A stretch of DNA of 47,132 nt from Treponema sp. GTDB taxonomy: Bacteria > Spirochaetota > Spirochaetia > Treponematales > Treponemataceae. The stretch covers positions 1 to 47,132 of the forward strand of contig JAHAZL010000042.1 of the NCBI GenBank assembly GCA_018384055.1, written 5' to 3'. Under the pieces are notes generated by a model that made no database searches, was not told the DNA's origin, and saw only the letters and a program-made list of their open reading frames with translations. Of the stretch, positions 23,730 to 32,262 are shown piece by piece. The position numbers were made by a program, and so were the translations under genes. Position 1 is the first letter of the stretch. Each line of letters starts with the position of its first letter.

Positions 23730-25705
23730 AGACCTAAAGTTCCCTGTGGATCTGCAGATTCAACCGTAATTGACTCCACTTCCTTTGTATCGATGCGAAC
23801 ACCACCGGCCTTAAGCCCCTTTTCTTCATAAGCCTGAGCCTTGAATTCCTGGGAAGCAACCTTAATGCGAGGTTTCTTTACATAGTTGAGAGTAAACTTG
23901 AACTTCTCCCTTGTATCAACATGAAGAACTTCCATGCCGTCTGGAGCAAAATTATAGTCACGGTTCATGATCCAGCCTGCAATGCGGCAACGCTTGATAT
24001 AGCACTGGTTCGATTTAGGATCGCGGTAAATTACAGTAAACAATACCTTGTTGATGATTTCCTTTTCTGCATAGTTGCAGTAGTACATGCCCTGATCAAC
24101 AAAGAGTTTGTCTGAAACATCGCAAACACCCCAGATACCTGTCTTGCGGACGATAAGGATTCTGTCGTAGGGAGTAACCTTGATGATTTCACGGCCACCT
24201 GAAACCTTTGTTCCAAGATAACCCTTGTCATCGTAGCGCAAAGGAATATCACGCTTTACGACTGTCTTAACATCAACGGCACTGAAAGTCGTAACTGTAG
24301 TCTGGCGTGTCAAAAGCTTTGGATCGATGAATCTTGTATCGTTCTTTTCATCAAGCTTTGTAAATTTTTCCAGCTGTTCCACCATGCCTTCAAGATATTC
24401 AATTGCACAGGCCTTAAGGTTCTTGAGTCTCTTAGCAATTTCCTTGAGGCGTGCATTGATTGCAGTAACCTGATCGCGGTTCTTGTTGATGTCAAAGAGG
24501 GAGATGCGGCGGATTGGAATCTTCAAAAGTTTTTCAACATCTTCGTCTGTAACTTCACGGATGAGTTCGGCCTTGAATGGAACGAAGCCCTTCTTGACTG
24601 CCTTGTCTACATCTTCTGCAGTAGTCATCTGTTCAATCTTCTTATAGATTCTTTCTTCAATGAAGATGCGTTCGAGAGTTCTTGCATGGAGGTCTTCCAT
24701 GAGGGAACCGCGTTCATATTCAAGTTCATCCTTGATGATTGAAGTAAGGCGCTGTGCATAGAACTTGATGATTTCGGATGCTGTCATTACAACCGGAATG
24801 TTGTCCTTGATTACGAGCATTGAACATGAAATTGATTTTTCACATGCAGTGTATGCGTAAAGGGCTTTTTCCACATCCTTTGAATAGACGCCGCGAGGAA
24901 GCCTGATTTCAATGTTACAGTGATCGGTTGTATAGTCTTCTACGGAATTGATCTTGATCTTTCCTGCCTTGTATGCGGCATCGATAGAATCAAGAAGTTC
25001 CTTTGAAGTCGTATCAAACGGAAGTTCTGTAATTACTATTTTCTTTTCATCGCTCAGATCGAACTTTGCACGGGTAACGATTTTTCCGTTTCCGTCGTTG
25101 TAGTTGGAAACATCGATAAGACCACCGGTAAAGCTGTCCGGATAGATCTGGAATTTTTCTCCCCTGATGCATTTGATTTCTGCATCGATTACTTCTCGGA
25201 TGTTATAGGGAAGAATCTTTGTGCTCATACCTACGGCGATACCTTCAGCACCACCAAGAAGAACAACAGGAAGTTTTGCACGGAAAGTTATAGGTTCTTT
25301 TCCGCGGCCGTCATAGCTTGGAACATATTCAGTGATGTGAGGATTGTATAAAAAATCCTTTGCAAATGGGTGAACGCTGCATTCGATGTAACGGGTTGCA
25401 GAAGCTTCATCACCGGTGTAAAGGTTTCCGAAGTTTCCCTGGCGCTGAATGAAGATTCCCTTGTTTGCCAAAACAACAAGGGCACCCCCGATTGAAGCGT
25501 CACCGTGAGGATGGAACTTCATGCAGTCGCCGACAACAGAAGCAACCTTGTGCATGCGCCCGTCATCAATCTGAAAAAGAGTGTGCATGATGCGTCTTTG
25601 TACCGGCTTGAGTCCGTCTTCCAAATCCGGAATGGCACGGGAACGGATAACATAACTTGCAAACTCGATGAAGTTTTTATCAAAAATATTTTTTACAAAA
25701 GCCAT
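23726..25705 (-). CDS. parC: DNA topoisomerase IV subunit A
   Basis: Breakage-reunion subunit of a type IIA topoisomerase. 659 residues. The winged-helix region contains GLKPVQRRI, the HPHGDAS segment typical of the quinolone-resistance region, and the catalytic Arg105-Tyr106 (SATRYIE). A coiled-coil tower and a short C-terminal domain follow. The protein is clearly shorter than GyrA (~800 residues), and parE follows the same orientation immediately upstream, so ParC is the better name. There is no Shine-Dalgarno before the ATG; a heptamer repeat supplies a TATGAA box 7 nt upstream. Confidence 0.88.
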   Translation of the reverse strand: MAFVKNIFDKNFIEFASYVIRSRAIPDLEDGLKPVQRRIMHTLFQIDDGRMHKVASVVGDCMKFHPHGDASIGGALVVLANKGIFIQRQGNFGNLYTGDEASATRYIECSVHPFAKDFLYNPHITEYVPSYDGRGKEPITFRAKLPVVLLGGAEGIAVGMSTKILPYNIREVIDAEIKCIRGEKFQIYPDSFTGGLIDVSNYNDGNGKIVTRAKFDLSDEKKIVITELPFDTTSKELLDSIDAAYKAGKIKINSVEDYTTDHCNIEIRLPRGVYSKDVEKALYAYTACEKSISCSMLVIKDNIPVVMTASEIIKFYAQRLTSIIKDELEYERGSLMEDLHARTLERIFIEERIYKKIEQMTTAEDVDKAVKKGFVPFKAELIREVTDEDVEKLLKIPIRRISLFDINKNRDQVTAINARLKEIAKRLKNLKACAIEYLEGMVEQLEKFTKLDEKNDTRFIDPKLLTRQTTVTTFSAVDVKTVVKRDIPLRYDDKGYLGTKVSGGREIIKVTPYDRILIVRKTGIWGVCDVSDKLFVDQGMYYCNYAEKEIINKVLFTVIYRDPKSNQCYIKRCRIAGWIMNRDYNFAPDGMEVLHVDTREKFKFTLNYVKKPRIKVASQEFKAQAYEEKGLKAGGVRIDTKEVESITVESADPQGTLGL

Positions 25706-25709
25706 AAAT

Positions 25710-25744
25710 CAATTCATAATTCACAATTTACAATGTACAATCAA
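25710..25744. repeat. Heptamer repeat upstream of parC, five units
   Basis: CAATTCA, TAATTCA, CAATTTA, CAATGTA, CAATCAA in strict 7-bp register, starting 4 bp from the parC start codon. On the minus strand they provide TTGTAC, a 16-bp spacer and TATGAA, 7 nt before the ATG. Confidence 0.7.
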
Positions 25745-25774
25745 TGAACACTGCAAAAAATGAATTTTCTCCTT

Positions 25775-25809
25775 AACAATTATGAATTAGCATTATCAAT
25801 CATGCATTG
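25775..25809. repeat. Heptamer repeat downstream of parE, five units
   Basis: AACAATT, ATGAATT, AGCATTA, TCAATCA, TGCATTG in 7-bp register, ending next to the parE stop. With the array at 25710 it fills most of the parE-parC spacer. Confidence 0.55.
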
Positions 25810-25811
25810 AA

Positions 25812-28052
25812 CTACGCATCAATCTGGTCGTTGGTCAGAAGATTCTTTTCTATGAAAGTTCTGCGTTCAGGAGTATTCTTTCCCATATAGAATTCAAGGA
25901 GCTTTGGAATTACCTTAAGCTGACTGATTTCAACAGGAGTGAGACGGATTGTTTCAGGCTGAATGAAGTCCTTGAACTCTGCCCCGGAAATTTCTCCAAG
26001 ACCTTTGAATCGTGTTGTCTCACAACCGGCACCAAGTTTTTTCTGGGCTGCATCGCGTTCTTCTTCACTGTAGCAGTAAACCTTTTCCTTCTTGTTGCGG
26101 CAGCGGAAAAGCGGAGTTTCAAGAATGTACACGTGATGCTGCAATACAAGTTCCTCAAAGTATCCAAGGAAGAAAGTCAAAAGAAGATTGCGGATATGGA
26201 AACCGTCGTTATCGGCATCAGTTGCGATTACGATTTTTGAATAGCGCAGGTCTTCCACATTCTGTTCGATTCCAAGGGCTTTCATAAGCATGTAGAGTTC
26301 GGCATTCTTGTAGATTTCGCTCTGCCTTTTGCCATACATGTTTTCCGGTTTGCCACGGAGACTGAAGATTGCCTGATAGTCTGCATTGCGGCTGTGTGTC
26401 ATTGTACCCGATGCAGACTGACCTTCCGTAATGAAGATCATTGAGTTTTCACCCTTTTCCCCATCCTGAAGATGATAGTGGCAGTCCTTGAGCTTTTCGA
26501 TGCGCACGCTTGTCTTACGGTCAAGTTCCTTTGCTTCCTTTTTAACCTTGCTAAGGTCTGTGCGGTATTTTTCGTTTGCCTTGATTTTGTCCTTGATTTT
26601 TTCTGCAGCCTTAGGATTCTTATGGAGCCATGCATCAAGACCAGACTGAGTTTCAGCAACGATCCACTGCTTGATGTCAGTATTGCCAAGCTTGTTCTTT
26701 GTCTGACTTTCAAAAATCGGATCCTTTATCTTTACAAGAACTGCAGCACGGAGTCCAAAGCGGATGTCGTCGATGTCAAAATTTTCCCCGTAGAATTCGC
26801 GGATTCCCTTTATGAAACCTTCTTTGAAAGCGTTAAGGTGGGTGCCGCCGTCAGAAGTATACTGTCCGTTTACAAAAGAGAAATAGATTTCGTTTACGCC
26901 GGAAACATGGCTGAAGGCAAACTTCAGGTGCTCGCCCGAATAGCTTCCTACATCATACAATGGAGGTTCAAGGTTTTCCTTGTCCTTTGAAGAACCAAGT
27001 TCCTTGCTGAGAAGGTCCAGAAGTCCATTGTCAGATTTATATTCCTGCCCGTTAAGTTTGATTGTAAGTCCAGGGTTAAGGAAGGCGTAGTTCCACATTC
27101 TTGATTCAACAAATTCCATGTTGAAACTGTACTTGCCGAAAATTTCTTCATCAGGAACAAATTCAAAGTAGGTTCCGTTTTTCTGAGGATTCTTGAGGGA
27201 ACCAGTTTTCTGGCTTACAAGCTTTCCCTTTTCAAATACTGCATCGGTACATTTTCCGTCGCGAACTGAAACAACGCGGAAATATGAAGAAAGGGCATTT
27301 ACAGCCTTGGTGCCGACGCCGTTCATACCTACTGAAAACTGGAATACATCATCGTTGTATTTTGCACCGGTATTGATCTGACTTACACATTCAACAACTT
27401 TTCCAAGAGGAATACCGCGTCCATAGTCACGAACCTTTACACGCCCGTCGGCAACTGAAACTTCAATCTGCTTGCCGAAACCTACGATGAATTCGTCTAT
27501 GGAGTTGTCGATTACTTCCTTCATCAGAACATAGATGCCGTCGTTTTCATTGGAACCATTTCCAAGGCGTCCTATGTACATTCCGGAACGGAGACGTATG
27601 TGTTCAAGGGCATCAAGGTGCTTGATTTTATCGTCACCGTAGTCCTGAACTTCCTTTTTTTCACGCTGAGATGCAGGATCTATCTGTTTTGCAGCGGCAA
27701 GCTTCTTTTCAGATTCTTCGGCACTTTTTGCCATTCTTGCAGCCGTCTTTTTTTCAGCTTCCACTTCCTTCTTTGATTTCTTTACGGTCTTTGCATTTGA
27801 CCAGGCACTGAACTTTTCCGGTTCAGCCTTTGCAGGAGAAGCTTTTGTTGCTTTTGCAGAAGTTTTCGCAGCAGCTTTAGGAACAATTTTCATTGCAGCC
27901 GTAGTTTTAGCCGGTGCTTTGGCAGCTGTTTTTGCTGCAGTTGCTGTTTTAGTCGATTGTTTTACTGACGATTTTGTTGCCGCAGGCGCAGCTTTGCCGG
28001 CCCCAGTCTCCTTTGAAGCTGGAGCAGCTTTTTTTTCTGTTTTTCCACCCAT
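25812..28052 (-). CDS. parE: DNA topoisomerase IV subunit B with basic N-terminal tail
   Basis: ATPase subunit of topoisomerase IV, 746 residues. The GHKL ATPase domain begins near residue 137 (LDALEHIRLRSGMYIG), with VIDNSIDEF and GRGIPLG; the transducer and the TOPRIM domain follow (FITEGQSASG, ATDADNDGFH), then the C-terminal ParC-binding part. Residues 1-135 are an extra tail made mostly of Lys, Ala, Thr and Pro, like a histone-H1 tail, absent from typical ParE. The ATG at 28052 is preferred to a TTG at 28088 because a consensus promoter ends 7 nt before it. Confidence 0.9.
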   Translation of the reverse strand: MGGKTEKKAAPASKETGAGKAAPAATKSSVKQSTKTATAAKTAAKAPAKTTAAMKIVPKAAAKTSAKATKASPAKAEPEKFSAWSNAKTVKKSKKEVEAEKKTAARMAKSAEESEKKLAAAKQIDPASQREKKEVQDYGDDKIKHLDALEHIRLRSGMYIGRLGNGSNENDGIYVLMKEVIDNSIDEFIVGFGKQIEVSVADGRVKVRDYGRGIPLGKVVECVSQINTGAKYNDDVFQFSVGMNGVGTKAVNALSSYFRVVSVRDGKCTDAVFEKGKLVSQKTGSLKNPQKNGTYFEFVPDEEIFGKYSFNMEFVESRMWNYAFLNPGLTIKLNGQEYKSDNGLLDLLSKELGSSKDKENLEPPLYDVGSYSGEHLKFAFSHVSGVNEIYFSFVNGQYTSDGGTHLNAFKEGFIKGIREFYGENFDIDDIRFGLRAAVLVKIKDPIFESQTKNKLGNTDIKQWIVAETQSGLDAWLHKNPKAAEKIKDKIKANEKYRTDLSKVKKEAKELDRKTSVRIEKLKDCHYHLQDGEKGENSMIFITEGQSASGTMTHSRNADYQAIFSLRGKPENMYGKRQSEIYKNAELYMLMKALGIEQNVEDLRYSKIVIATDADNDGFHIRNLLLTFFLGYFEELVLQHHVYILETPLFRCRNKKEKVYCYSEEERDAAQKKLGAGCETTRFKGLGEISGAEFKDFIQPETIRLTPVEISQLKVIPKLLEFYMGKNTPERRTFIEKNLLTNDQIDA

Positions 28053-28059
28053 AAATCTT

Positions 28060-28088
28060 ATTCTATTGTAAGTTGTGTTTTTTTTCAA
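28060..28088 (-). promoter_or_regulatory. parE promoter, leaderless type
   Basis: Minus-strand -35 TTGAAA (plus 28083-28088), exact 17-bp spacer and -10 TAGAAT (plus 28060-28065), then AAGATTT and the ATG at 28052. No Shine-Dalgarno. Confidence 0.65.
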
Positions 28089-28130
28089 TAAAATGCTTTT
28101 TTATATGGAATACAATACAGGGGATACACT

Positions 28131-29201
28131 GTGATTTACTATCTTGGCGGCATGCTTAAAGGAATCTGGGGACCAGCCAGACTCCTTCAGTCTTATGCAG
28201 TTCTTATTGGACTTGCACTTTACACTGGTTTCATTCTTACAAGAATCCATCTTCCGAAACTATACAGATTCCTTCCTTGCGACAGAGGCCGTGAATTTAC
28301 CCTCACAAAGGAAGCGGCAAAAGGAAAACCTACAGGTTCAGGCGTTATTTTTGTAACCATATTCGTAATCCTTTCGATTTTATTTGCACCCGTAGACTAT
28401 CTTCAGGCAGGAATCCTCTTGCTCACATGGCTCATGATGCTCACAGGCTTTCTTGATGACCGCAGCGAAAAAGGATGGGGCGAATACATCAAGGCATTGC
28501 TTGACCTCATCATTACTGTAGCGGCAGCCCTCCTGATGATGAGATATCTTTCTTCAACATCAGCAGACGGGAACCTTTCTTTCTGGTTTCCATTCTTCTC
28601 GAAACCAATAGCAATTCCATCATGGCTTTACGTTGTCATCTCAGTAGTAATGCTCTGGGTTTCAGTAAATACAACAAACTGCACGGACGGCGTTGACGGG
28701 CTCAGTTCAACACTGGTGCTCGTTGCCCTTTTTACAATGGGATTCATATTCTACATCATACTCGGACACAAGGACATTGCTTCATATCTTCTTGTTCCAC
28801 ACCTTAAGGACGGTGCCAGCTGGGCCATCATGACTTTCTGTCTCGCAGGCGTTCTCATGGGATACCTCTGGCACAACGCCTTTCCAAGTTCAGTTTTGAT
28901 GGGGGATGCAGGTAGCCGCGCATTGGGCTTCTACATCGGTGTTTGCGTAATGATCAGCGGGAACCCTCTTTTGTTCCTAGCAACTTCTTCCATTATTTTC
29001 GTTAACGGCGGTGTAGGTCTTCTTAAGGTTGCCCTCAAGAGATTCTTCCACATCTGCATTTTTGAAAACATCAGGTTCCCTCTCCACGACCACATGAGGA
29101 AAAACCTTGGATGGTCACCTACTCAGGTTCTTCTTAAATTCCTCATCATCCAGCTCCTCATTACTGTTGCCATGATGGGAATCTTCTTCAAGCTTAGATA
29201 A
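28131..29201 (+). CDS. mraY: Phospho-N-acetylmuramoyl-pentapeptide transferase
   Basis: Multi-pass membrane enzyme that makes lipid I, the first membrane step of peptidoglycan synthesis. 356 residues with about ten hydrophobic helices. Family motifs are KGKPTGSG (about 64-71), the catalytic LDDRSEK (about 106), NCTDGVDGL (about 184), GDAGSRALG (about 261) and FPLHDHMRKNLGWSP near the C-terminus, the counterpart of the MraY His-rich loop. It starts with GTG, preceded by AGGGGA. No other mur genes are adjacent. A WecA-like transferase is the alternative, but the HDH loop and GWS favour MraY. Confidence 0.82.
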   Translation: MIYYLGGMLKGIWGPARLLQSYAVLIGLALYTGFILTRIHLPKLYRFLPCDRGREFTLTKEAAKGKPTGSGVIFVTIFVILSILFAPVDYLQAGILLLTWLMMLTGFLDDRSEKGWGEYIKALLDLIITVAAALLMMRYLSSTSADGNLSFWFPFFSKPIAIPSWLYVVISVVMLWVSVNTTNCTDGVDGLSSTLVLVALFTMGFIFYIILGHKDIASYLLVPHLKDGASWAIMTFCLAGVLMGYLWHNAFPSSVLMGDAGSRALGFYIGVCVMISGNPLLFLATSSIIFVNGGVGLLKVALKRFFHICIFENIRFPLHDHMRKNLGWSPTQVLLKFLIIQLLITVAMMGIFFKLR

Positions 29202-29225
29202 ACATCACCTGGAGAAACACACTTG

Positions 29226-30485
29226 ATGGAAAAAAGACGCATAGTCATTACAGGAATGGGCTGCATTTCTCCAGTGGGAAATTCCGTTGAAACTGCCTGG
29301 GATTCAGTAAAAAAAGGCAGGAGCGGAATTTCTGAAATCTCCCTTTTTGACTCATCAGATTTAAACGTTCATATTGCAGGTGAAGTAAAGGACTTTGATC
29401 CTGCAGCTTTCGGAATAGAAAAAAAATTCCTTAGAAAAATGGCACGATTCAGTCGATTCGCAGTTGCCGCTGCAAAACAGGCAACGGAAGACAGCGGATA
29501 CAACAAAGAGTCACTCAAAAAAGAAAAATGCAGCGTAGTATTCGGTTCCTGCATGGGCGGAATGGAAGCCCTTTCAGAAGGCTTTAACAAACTTCATTCT
29601 ACAAATGCAGACCGAATATCACCTTTTACAATCCCCCTGATGCTCACAAATGAAGCGGCGGCAAATGTCAGTATGTCACTTGGACTTCAGGGATTTTCAT
29701 GGACCATGGGAACTGCCTGTTCCTCCGGAACAGATGCCATTGGACTTGCAGCAGACCTTATCAGGGCAGGCCGATGCAGCATCTGCATTACAGGCGGAAC
29801 AGAAGCACCCATAACAAAGTTTTCCATTGCAAGCTACGATTCACTTCAGGCTCTATCACGACAATTCAACGGATGTCCCGAAAAATCAAGCAGGCCTTTT
29901 GACCGCGACAGGGACGGATTTGTAATGGCAGAAGGAAGCGCAGTATTTGTTCTGGAAGAACTTGAACACGCAAAAGAACGCGGGGCAAAAATTTATGCTG
30001 AGGTTGCAGGATTTGGTTCCAGCTGTGACGCCTACCACATCACCGCCCCCCTTAAAGACGGAAGCGGTGCGGCCATTGCTTTAAAAGATGCCATTGCCGA
30101 TGCAGGGATTACTCCGGAAGAAATCGGATACTACAACGCCCACGGAACTTCCACTTTTATCAACGACATGGCAGAAACACAGATGCTAAAATCCGTTTTT
30201 GGAGAATATGCTTACAGAATTAACATCTCCTCAACAAAAAGCATGACCGGGCACCTGTTGGGTGCCGCAGGAGCGCTGGAAGCCCTTTTCTGCGTAAAAG
30301 CCCTCAATGAAGGATTTCTTCCCCCCACAATAAACCTTGATAACCAGGACATTGATGCCGGATGCGACCTTAACTACACTGCAAACAAGGGCATTGAAAA
30401 AGACATAGAATATGCAGCTTCCGCATCATTGGGTTTTGGCGGACACAACAGCTGTCTAATTTTAAGGAAATATACCGATTTGTAG
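29226..30485 (+). CDS. fabF: Beta-ketoacyl-ACP synthase II
   Basis: Elongation condensing enzyme of type II fatty-acid synthesis. 419 residues with the full catalytic set: Cys165 in TACSSG, His306 in NAHGTST, Lys338 and His343 in STKSMTGHLLGAAGA. The C-terminal SLGFGGHNS loop is typical. A TTG at 29223 lies at better distance from the upstream GGAG than the ATG at 29226, so the start may be one codon earlier. It follows mraY after 24 nt and may share its transcript; no other fab genes are in the window. Confidence 0.94.
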   Translation: MEKRRIVITGMGCISPVGNSVETAWDSVKKGRSGISEISLFDSSDLNVHIAGEVKDFDPAAFGIEKKFLRKMARFSRFAVAAAKQATEDSGYNKESLKKEKCSVVFGSCMGGMEALSEGFNKLHSTNADRISPFTIPLMLTNEAAANVSMSLGLQGFSWTMGTACSSGTDAIGLAADLIRAGRCSICITGGTEAPITKFSIASYDSLQALSRQFNGCPEKSSRPFDRDRDGFVMAEGSAVFVLEELEHAKERGAKIYAEVAGFGSSCDAYHITAPLKDGSGAAIALKDAIADAGITPEEIGYYNAHGTSTFINDMAETQMLKSVFGEYAYRINISSTKSMTGHLLGAAGALEALFCVKALNEGFLPPTINLDNQDIDAGCDLNYTANKGIEKDIEYAASASLGFGGHNSCLILRKYTDL

Positions 30486-30541
30486 AAATCTTTGTCAAAT
30501 CAAACTATAATTATGCCAATGACCCATTAAGGAGGTTTATC

Positions 30542-30946
30542 ATGGGAAAATCAAATAAGGCTCTTGACAATCTTTATCTTATCGGTATGGCACTCGTTGT
30601 AATTGGATTCATTCTTCCAATGTTCAAGGTTCTTGGACAGACACCAAACGGATTTAAGTTCATCAACTTTAAAAATTCGGGATTCTGCACAATCGGATCA
30701 CTTATGATTATTGCGGGCGGAATCGCAGGTCTTGTATTCAATTTTCTGAGCAACGGAAGCAAAACTCTGAAACTTGCAGCACTTGCAGCTTCCATTATCG
30801 GAGCAATCGTTCTCATAATCGGCTTCAATGACAATGTTGTTTACAAGGCAATCGGAAAGGGACTATTAAAGCACGCTTACATCGGCTTCTATCTTGTAGT
30901 TGTTGGTTGGGTTTCTGCAATCGCAGGATACCTCAAGTCTAACTAA
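30542..30946 (+). CDS. Small four-helix membrane protein, unknown function
   Basis: 134 residues with four hydrophobic helices (about 12-32, 42-66, 77-95, 106-128). I do not recognise a family. Expression is probably good: TAAGGAGGT lies 6 nt before the ATG, the strongest ribosome binding site in the window. A TATAAT at 30506-30511 is a possible -10 without a convincing -35. It ends just before the repeat at 30971. Confidence 0.7.
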   Translation: MGKSNKALDNLYLIGMALVVIGFILPMFKVLGQTPNGFKFINFKNSGFCTIGSLMIIAGGIAGLVFNFLSNGSKTLKLAALAASIIGAIVLIIGFNDNVVYKAIGKGLLKHAYIGFYLVVVGWVSAIAGYLKSN

Positions 30947-30970
30947 TCTAATCAAACCGATTTAAAATAA

Positions 30971-31099
30971 TAAAGGGGCTGTCCAATAAGTATGAGTCAT
31001 TGCCGTGCTTGACACGGCAATCTCTTGTATTGCAATTAAATGGATTTTCGGATCAAGCTCGAAAATGACACTTTTTGAATTTATTGGTCATCCCCTTTT
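30971..31099. repeat. MITE-like element with two internal hairpins
   Basis: About 130 bp flanked by near-identical 19-bp inverted ends (16 of 19 match; 30971-30989 and 31081-31099, core AAGGGG...CCAATAA). Inside are hairpin A (TTGCCGTG at 31000-31007 with 31013-31020) and hairpin B (ATTTTCG at 31044-31050 with 31060-31066). A and B are inverted versions of one unit, GTCATTnnCGnGCTTGA, and their loops are complementary (GCTTGA/TCAAGC). It lies between convergent genes and its T-rich end could serve as terminator. A related copy is at 47011-47130. No transposase is encoded. Confidence 0.75.
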
Positions 31100-31114
31100 T
31101 TTCTCTATTGAAAA

Positions 31115-32152
31115 TTACCTGCGTCCAAAACTTTCGAGGTTTGCAAGGCCACGCTTGAACTGAGGAATCCTTGCACAGGCCGTAGTATTGAGCGGACTTG
31201 TTTCACCGCGGGCAAGGAAGTGGTATGCAACGCCTGCAATCATGGCACCGTTGTCACCGCAAAGCTTCAATGGTGGAAAAATGCAGTTGAGTTCCTTGTG
31301 TTCTGCAAGCATGGAACGGAGCCTTGAATTGGCGGCAACACCACCGCCTGCAACAACCGTCGTAAGCCCAGTATCTTCCACTGCACGCATGAGTCTTGAA
31401 ACTAAAGTTCTGCAGGCAGTTTCCTGAAAGGAAGCGGCAATGTTTTCAACTGTCTTTTCATAACCTGGGTTCAGGAAAGAATCAGCCTGATGGATTACGG
31501 CTGTTTTTAGTCCGCTGAAAGAAACATCGTAGCGGTGTTCCCCCTTGTCCATTTTTGGAGTTGGGAAACTGAAGGCTTTAGGATTCCCCTTCCGGGCAAG
31601 TTTATCGATGATTACTCCTCCGGGGTATCCAAGGTCATAGAATTTCGAAACCTTGTCAAAGGCTTCTCCAACGCTATCGTCAATTGTAGTTCCAAGAATT
31701 TCAAGGTCATCAAATCCGTTTACCTTTGCAATGATACTGTGTCCGCCCGAAACCAGGAGTCCAAGGTACGGATAGGGAATGTCATTTTCAAGGTGAGCGG
31801 CATACATGTGGCCAAGCATGTGGTTTACGGCATAGAAAGGCTTGTTCAGTGACCACGCCAAAGTTTTGCCGAATGTGAGTCCTACCAGAAGGGATCCCAT
31901 AAGGCCTGGCCTGTTGGTTGCGGCAATGGCGTCAATGTCGTCAAAGGTAAGTCCAGCTTCTGAAACTGCCTGACGAACAACAGGGAGAATCCATTCAGCA
32001 TGCTTGCGGCTAGCAATTTCAGGAACAACTCCCCTGTAAATTTCATGAAACGGAATCTGAGTTGCAACAACATTGCTCAGGATTTTCTTTCCATCTTCGA
32101 CAATAGCACAGGCTGTTTCGTCACAGCTTGATTCAATTCCTAATACCTTCAT
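31115..32152 (-). CDS. tsaD: tRNA N6-adenosine threonylcarbamoyltransferase
   Basis: Transfers the threonylcarbamoyl group to A37 of ANN-decoding tRNAs with TsaB and TsaE. 345 residues, normal length. ASKHA ATPase-fold features are GIESSCDET (5-13), ASRKHAEWI (about 48-56, one metal-binding His), NHMLGH (second His pair region), LVSGGHS, and the C-terminal CGDNGAMIAGV. AGAGGA precedes the ATG closely. The partner genes are not in the window. Confidence 0.95.
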   Translation of the reverse strand: MKVLGIESSCDETACAIVEDGKKILSNVVATQIPFHEIYRGVVPEIASRKHAEWILPVVRQAVSEAGLTFDDIDAIAATNRPGLMGSLLVGLTFGKTLAWSLNKPFYAVNHMLGHMYAAHLENDIPYPYLGLLVSGGHSIIAKVNGFDDLEILGTTIDDSVGEAFDKVSKFYDLGYPGGVIIDKLARKGNPKAFSFPTPKMDKGEHRYDVSFSGLKTAVIHQADSFLNPGYEKTVENIAASFQETACRTLVSRLMRAVEDTGLTTVVAGGGVAANSRLRSMLAEHKELNCIFPPLKLCGDNGAMIAGVAYHFLARGETSPLNTTACARIPQFKRGLANLESFGRR

Positions 32153-32214
32153 ATATCCTCTTGCTAAACCGGAGTAATAGTCTCCGTGTTTTTCAAATAT
32201 ATTGTTTATATAAA

Positions 32215-32237
32215 GTCACAGTGATTTAAGCTGTGAC
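32215..32237 (-). terminator. Weak terminator-like hairpin after the deacetylase gene
   Basis: 7-bp perfect stem GTCACAG/CTGTGAC with a 9-nt loop, followed on the minus strand by TTTATAT. It lies 25 nt past the stop of the gene at 32263; the short T stretch makes it a weak candidate. Confidence 0.4.
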
Positions 32238-32262
32238 AATCCTGCTTTACAAGAAAGTTTGT

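Noticed and set aside
30971..31099. tRNA or other functional RNA
   Set aside because: The two-hairpin fold resembles a cloverleaf, but there is no acceptor/T-loop consensus and the second copy shows it is a repeat element.
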